This document shows positions 7,022 through 10,022 of a DNA stretch of 10,022 bases, one piece after another; the stretch's first letter is position 1; each line of letters begins with the position of its first letter. The notes under the pieces are model-generated. The model saw only the letters and a program-made list of their open reading frames with translations, did no database searches and was not told the origin of the DNA. This DNA comes from Stephanodiscus triporus. Taxonomy: Eukaryota > Bacillariophyta > Thalassiosirophyceae > Thalassiosirales > Thalassiosiraceae. A program made the translations under genes and the position numbers. Location of the stretch: NCBI GenBank assembly GCA_036939755.1, contig JALLAZ010001142.1:1-10022 (forward strand), given 5' to 3'.

Positions 7022-7501
7022 ATGGAGACCGACAGATACCATACCACAAGAGTAAAACTCCCCATCGTTGCGATACCCAAACCAACAACATGGGCATTAT
7101 TCTCATTTGAAACGGAGGAAATGGCCAGTGGAACGTGGTCGACGCACGAGCATGAATTATTCGAGAAGGTGGGTCGTGGTCTAGAGAGTATTAGCATTTT
7201 ATTCCACAAAATACCCTTTTTCATCTTACCTAATATTCAACAGGCATGCGTTCATCATGGATGGGGACGATGGAAAGATATTGCACTTGATGTCCCAAGT
7301 CGGTCCCGATCACAAGTAAAATCGCACGCGCAAAAGTTTCAAATGCTTCACCCAAAGCAAAAGGAGATACTCGACATGCTTCACAAAGAACGCAGTCGGA
7401 AGAAGCAGGTGAAGGATGAAATGAAGGAGTTTGAAATAATTGCCCTCGCGCTGTTGAATCTCAAGCATCCACCCAACACTTTGGAGATTCTTCAATCATG
7501 A
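7022..7501 (+). CDS. Single-repeat Myb (SHAQK-type) transcription factor, two exons
   Basis: A nuclear DNA-binding protein of 134 residues after joining 7022-7168 and 7244-7501. The Myb/SANT repeat runs from about 37 to 82: GTWSTHEHELFEK, then ACVHHGWGRWKDIA, then VPSRSRSQVKSHAQKFQ. The first and second tryptophans of the repeat are W39 and W59. The SHAQKFQ end is a variant of the SHAQKYF signature that plants and stramenopiles share; the final F is replaced by Q. A Lys/Arg/Glu-rich helix (about 85-112) follows, then a hydrophobic tail. The start is the ATG at 7022; a GTG just before is in frame but unlikely. The 75-bp intron has no stop, so an unspliced message would code for 25 extra residues inside the Myb repeat. 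Family certain, targets unknown. Confidence 0.88.
   Translation: METDRYHTTRVKLPIVAIPKPTTWALFSFETEEMASGTWSTHEHELFEKVGRGLESISILFHKIPFFILPNIQQACVHHGWGRWKDIALDVPSRSRSQVKSHAQKFQMLHPKQKEILDMLHKERSRKKQVKDEMKEFEIIALALLNLKHPPNTLEILQS
7169..7243 (+). other. Frame-preserving intron in the Myb gene
   Basis: 75 bp, GTGGGT...CAACAG, with a CTAAT branch-like word 15 bases from the acceptor, phase 0. Removing it joins ELFEK to ACVHHGWGRWK, which is how Myb repeats of this family read. It has no in-frame stop. Confidence 0.85.
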
Positions 7502-7789
7502 CAGAAACCAACCCAATTTTTGTCCGTCGAACCTTGATAACACTACTACATCTATAGAGTCTGTCTACTTTTATTGTATTTTTGATAACAACTTTGTGTT
7601 CTAGTTTTGTGGCTGATGTGAAATCAAATCATTGAGAAGAGCGGAGATAATGTTAAAGAAGCCCTCTCACTACTCACCCACCACACGAATCACGAATTCA
7701 ACAAGCTGATTTACTTGCTACTATCCAAAATGGGTATCCTCTCACCTCTGCTTACTAATAGGAGTAATGTTCATAACAGATCATTGAAA
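7502..7789. other. Intergenic region downstream of the Myb gene, nothing identified
   Basis: AT-rich, with stops in all frames. It should contain the 3' UTR of the Myb gene. I see no RNA gene, repeat or conserved motif here. Confidence 0.5.
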
Positions 7790-8340
7790 TACTTGCGTCG
7801 AAGACAGGAAACAGTCCTGGGCTTGCTGTCACCAATTAGATTCTTGCTCATTGCTTTCTAGCCTGAAACCTCTGACACTGAATAGTGAGTCATGTTCATC
7901 ATATTGAAAAGTTGACCTTTGTTGCATAAAACATGACAAGCCAAATATTGATTGTATTTAGTTGCTCTTTCCTGGACCGAGACTTTCCTTTTGCACATCC
8001 CCTTATAGACACTGCAATAAAATTCCTTGCTTTGAGTTTGCAGTAAGTAGGTGCATAGTCAATATCCATGTAAATTCTTCCATATTCCCACAGAACCATG
8101 TCCCACCATAAAGTCAGCTTTGGAGGCCTAAGATATGGCAGTGCAAAACCATATCTCCTTGTTGGTCAGATCATAGGTTCCCAATGGAGTCCCTATGAGC
8201 CACGTACTTAGAGGTCCATGTAAACACCCTAAATTGTCCCTATCAAGAAAAATGAGAGATATGCTTAGAAGTCAGGAATACTGAGAGCTTCAAAATGGTA
8301 CCCCGTTTTCCAAAATTGGTGGGACACAGCCTGAGCTCCA
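7790..8340 (-). pseudogene. Decayed GT32/OCH1-like glycosyltransferase (DXD sugar-binding region)
   Basis: The minus strand holds scattered pieces of the Gly_transf_sug domain in family order. Around 8125-8110 one frame reads ASKAD, matching the family's GA-KADLWRY block. Three codons later, after one extra base, the next frame reads DMVLWEYGRIYMDIDYAP (8102-8049), which matches D-x-x-LWEYGGIY-x-DID with the catalytic DXD intact. After another frame change VQERATKYNQYLACH (about 7984-7940) resembles the SQY-F-A block, and LVTASPGLF (about 7840-7814) resembles VTGPGA. An in-frame TAG (8130-8128) directly precedes ASKAD. Upstream, ELRLCPTNFGK (about 8337) may be the SRCLTP-type block, at suitable spacing. 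Live members act in the Golgi on glycans; this copy cannot be translated whole. The DXD block is a good match; the outer blocks are weaker, and the limits are approximate. Confidence 0.6.
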
Positions 8341-8583
8341 GCAAATCAACTGCTTTACTGGCCAATTTTTCCTTGATTTTTTCTTGATTTTGATGCACTG
8401 CCAACCCCAAGACAGAGGAAATAAATGGTTAGACAGTGCATACGTCTTCCCACCATGTATGCAAAGAGGACTGTTGCTTGAACCGTCCCAATCTGCCTAT
8501 TCCTATTGACGGAGATATGAAGTGGGATGCCGGCTGGTTTTTGGGTGGTTTTGGGGTTGTGGGACATCTGACACACAATGTAC

Positions 8584-8604
8584 CTAGGTAAAAGCTAGGT
8601 AAAA
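8584..8604 (+). repeat. Adjacent direct repeats CTAGGTAAAA
   Basis: CTAGGTAAAA occurs at 8584-8593 and 8595-8604, and again at 9021-9030. The last two share one more base (GCTAGGTAAAA). No terminal inverted repeats or transposase accompany them, so a mobile origin is unsupported. Confidence 0.45.
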
Positions 8605-8615
8605 AAAACCCCCTG

Positions 8616-8652
8616 ACCATGGCGGCCGCCGTCGTCCCACGGCCGCCAAGGT
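8616..8652. repeat. GC-rich inverted repeat with NotI-type core
   Basis: TGGCGGCCG (8620-8628) pairs perfectly with CGGCCGCCA (8640-8648) over an 11-base loop. After one A/A mismatch, ACC (8616-8618) pairs with GGT (8650-8652). It is a strong stem in an otherwise AT-rich region. Confidence 0.7.
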
Positions 8653-8794
8653 GCCCCACCCCCGGCACGGAGGCACACAATAATCATCCAACATGCTACA
8701 CAACAAGTCTATGTCATTAAAACTAGAAAAAAATATCTTTATTACTATTAATTATACTACTAAACACACAGCGCATTGATGACAATGACGCGGT

Positions 8795-8814
8795 TGCAGG
8801 CAACGGTGCCTGCA
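8795..8814. repeat. Perfect hairpin, 8-bp stem and 4-base loop
   Basis: TGCAGGCA, loop ACGG, TGCCTGCA. It lies in non-coding DNA with no adjacent T-run, so a terminator role is not suggested. Confidence 0.65.
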
Positions 8815-9120
8815 GCTTCATCTGGGGCATATCCGGTGGTTTTGACCTAGGATATTTAAAGCGATTGAGCCCTTAGGATAGTCAAGACTCAAAGAAATGA
8901 ACTCATTGAGGGAGGTCATTGTCACCCTCTTTCATTGGAAATTTTACCATGGTGAGAGCACGGCATGCAAATGGTCGTGCCGTTCCAAAAGAGTCCTGAT
9001 TAGTGAGCGCACAGTACTGGCTAGGTAAAAAGTAAAAATCCTACATATGAATCCTTTTTTTTGTGAAGCCCACTCTATGTATGTTGGTCCCCAAATTAAA
9101 ACAAACCTCGAACCGCTTCT

Positions 9121-9143
9121 GGGACTCCGATTCGGGGAGTCCC
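9121..9143. repeat. Hairpin in the presumed leader of the gene at 9234
   Basis: GGGACTCC (9121-9128) pairs with GGAGTCCC (9136-9143) over a seven-base loop. It sits 91 bases upstream of the ATG at 9234. If the transcript starts upstream of it, it would form a stable 5' UTR stem. Confidence 0.6.
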
Positions 9144-9233
9144 CATTTTGGTTTGGGGATTACATTTTTGATGTGCCTTCCAGTCACGCACAAGAGCAGC
9201 CCTTCTCACCAAAAATTTACGCGATGCAATGCC

Positions 9234-9869
9234 ATGGCTGGGAATCCCGCCTCCACATCTGCATCCGCCACCGGCATCAAAAATCAAGTGGTGGCGCACA
9301 AACAATGATCACAATCCTGACTCATCGGACTCAAACGAGTCGGACAATTTGGATGACTGCAGCTTTCAACGACGTCGTCGTCGTCACCTGGTATGCTCCC
9401 CCCTGTTGTTGTACGCAACGAGGGACGACAATCGGATGACAATGAGGAAGATGGCAACGTTGTTCGATCGACGGGAGCTACGATGCTTGATCCACAACTG
9501 GTATGCATTACTGACATTGTTGCAGCATCAACTGTACCGTACGGCAAGGGGATATACATCAAGGAAACGTCTGCCCATCATGGGAACATCTTTCAGGGAT
9601 GGAATAACATTTGGATCGAGAATCCCAATGGCAGCAGCAACTACAACAACATTAACAACAACAACAACAATAACAACAACAACAGAGGGGGAGGGGGAGG
9701 AGGGGGGGGGGAGGCAGCAGTGCATCAGTCTTACCCGGTGGTGGTGGTGGTGGCGGCGCTGGTCGTGACGCCGCTTGCTCCCCTTACTCCCAAAAAAATG
9801 GAAGTAGACAATGGGGCAGGCGACAAAGACAAGGATGAGGATGGAGGCAAAGAGGATCTAAAGTATTGA
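9234..9869 (+). CDS. Tentative low-complexity acidic protein with poly-Asn and poly-Gly tracts
   Basis: Not recognised. The favoured model joins 9234-9287 to 9363-9869 and gives 186 residues: a Ser/Thr/Ala-rich start (MAGNPASTSASATGIKNQ, then LSTTSSSS), an acidic patch (QSDDNEEDG, 41-49), a more ordinary segment (about 50-108, with YGKGIYIKETSAHHGNIFQG), poly-Asn (about 113-125), Gly8, a hydrophobic stretch PVVVVVAALVVTPLAPL (143-159) that could be a weak membrane segment, and a Lys/Asp-rich tail ending at TGA 9867-9869. The 75-bp intron has a weak donor (GTGGTG) and a fair acceptor (GACTGCAG); both sides keep the same composition across the join. Alternatively the gene is only 9393-9869 (158 residues) from the next ATG. 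No homologue comes to mind, and it may be non-coding. Confidence 0.4.
9288..9362 (+). other. Proposed intron of the low-complexity gene
   Basis: 75 bp, GTGGTG...CTGCAG, phase 0, with CTGAC as a possible branch word. It is needed to link the natural-looking MAGNPAST start to the downstream frame, which is closed upstream by a stop near 9351. The donor is weak. Confidence 0.35.
9643..9711 (+). repeat. AAC microsatellite followed by a G-quadruplex-capable G-run
   Basis: Interrupted AAC/AAT units (9643-9684) encode Asn-rich sequence. They are followed by G5 (9687-9691), A, G5 (9693-9697), AGGA and G10 (9702-9711), encoding mostly Gly. Four or more runs of three G with short loops lie on the coding strand, so a four-stranded structure is possible in DNA or RNA. 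Confidence 0.75.
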
Positions 9870-10022
9870 CCGCTATTGATGTTTGAAGGTTATTACAATG
9901 ATTGCCATTGAATGAAGAATGGAGTTTGTATAAGTATAACAAATGGGAGTATGCCAAAAATTATCCGCGGCATGGGCATGCCGTGGGCCTGTCATTCTAG
10001 CTCATCAGCCCTTCACTCCTTG
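9870..10022. other. 3' flank at the end of the window, with a hairpin
   Basis: No coding content is seen. CCGCGGCAT (9965-9973) pairs with ATGCCGTGG (9978-9986) over a GGGC loop, nine pairs including one G-T. It lies about 95 bases after the TGA at 9869, so it could be in that gene's 3' UTR. Confidence 0.5.

Larger units (their letters stand above)
8341..9233. other. Long non-coding stretch with several hairpins
   Basis: I see no gene. Open frames at 8355-8576 and 8429-8680 (minus) lack ATG starts and have no recognisable content. The stretch holds a short GC-rich island with a stem (8616-8652), an AT-rich block (about 8718-8765), a perfect 20-bp hairpin (8795-8814) and another stem at 9121-9143. 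Its left part may be the eroded 5' end of the glycosyltransferase, its right part the promoter and leader of the gene at 9234. Confidence 0.5.

Noticed and set aside
7600..7720. Box C/D snoRNA-like words (CTGATG, CTGA)
   Set aside because: The boxes do not match the consensus, and no flanking terminal stem is present.
7899..8099. Intact 66-residue minus-strand gene
   Set aside because: It contains the glycosyltransferase DXD block, but the rest of its frame does not match the family, whose next block lies in another frame. It is part of the pseudogene.
8584..9030. Small mobile element bounded by CTAGGTAAAA copies
   Set aside because: There are no terminal inverted repeats, no transposase and no clean target duplication. 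The 11-base match could arise by chance in AT-rich DNA.
9047..9439. 130-residue open frame starting with ATG at 9047
   Set aside because: It has no natural composition or domain and overlaps the better-looking MAGNPAST start in another frame. It is more likely leader sequence with upstream ATGs.
9502..9525. Intron GTATGC...TTGCAG in the low-complexity gene
   Set aside because: It would be only 24 bp, far too short to splice, although a TACTGAC word lies inside it.

Overview
The window reads as nuclear DNA of a eukaryotic microalga, most likely a diatom (centric, Thalassiosira-like). The reasons are short GT-AG introns (75-169 bp) inside compact genes, tight gene packing on both strands, a SHAQK-type single-repeat Myb protein, an organelle-type (bacterial-like) asparaginyl-tRNA synthetase behind a long Ser/Ala/Arg-rich presequence, and many trinucleotide-encoded homopolymers (Asp, Ser, Val, Asn, Gly). 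The lineage is inferred from style and not proven. There are no rRNA or tRNA genes, no CRISPR array, no plasmid or phage genes and no intact mobile element that I can see.

Layout, left to right. 1-268: upstream DNA with a small hairpin. 269-1266 (+): a family-16-type protein methyltransferase whose frame is broken at a six-A run. 1267-1810: no gene seen. 1811-3769 (-): a protein joining a CAP/TBCC-type beta-helix to three TPRs with an intact Hsp70/Hsp90 carboxylate clamp. 3770-4011: shared divergent promoter. 4012-6274 (+): four-exon asparaginyl-tRNA synthetase. 6383-6902 (-): small basic repeat protein with one intron, not recognised. 6903-7021: second divergent promoter. 7022-7501 (+): SHAQK-type Myb protein with a 75-bp intron that is open in frame. 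7502-9233: mostly non-coding, containing the decayed remnant of a GT32/OCH1-like glycosyltransferase on the minus strand (about 7790-8340) and several perfect hairpins. 9234-9869 (+): a tentative two-exon low-complexity protein with poly-Asn and poly-Gly tracts, the latter encoded by a G-quadruplex-capable run. 9870-10022: 3' flank with another hairpin.

The genes do not form a pathway. They are housekeeping or regulatory genes in two head-to-head pairs (3769/4012 and 6902/7022), each sharing a short promoter. The strongest large-scale pattern is compositional: the co-chaperone/AsnRS pair is much more GC-rich and CG-dinucleotide-rich than everything around it, and both genes lose GC towards their 3' ends, as if the GC peak were centred on the shared promoter.

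The best leads are the decayed GT32 gene, the homopolymer frameshift in the methyltransferase, the frame-preserving Myb intron, the unusual C-CAP + TPR architecture, and the spliced basic repeat protein. I see no convincing new defence or mobile system.
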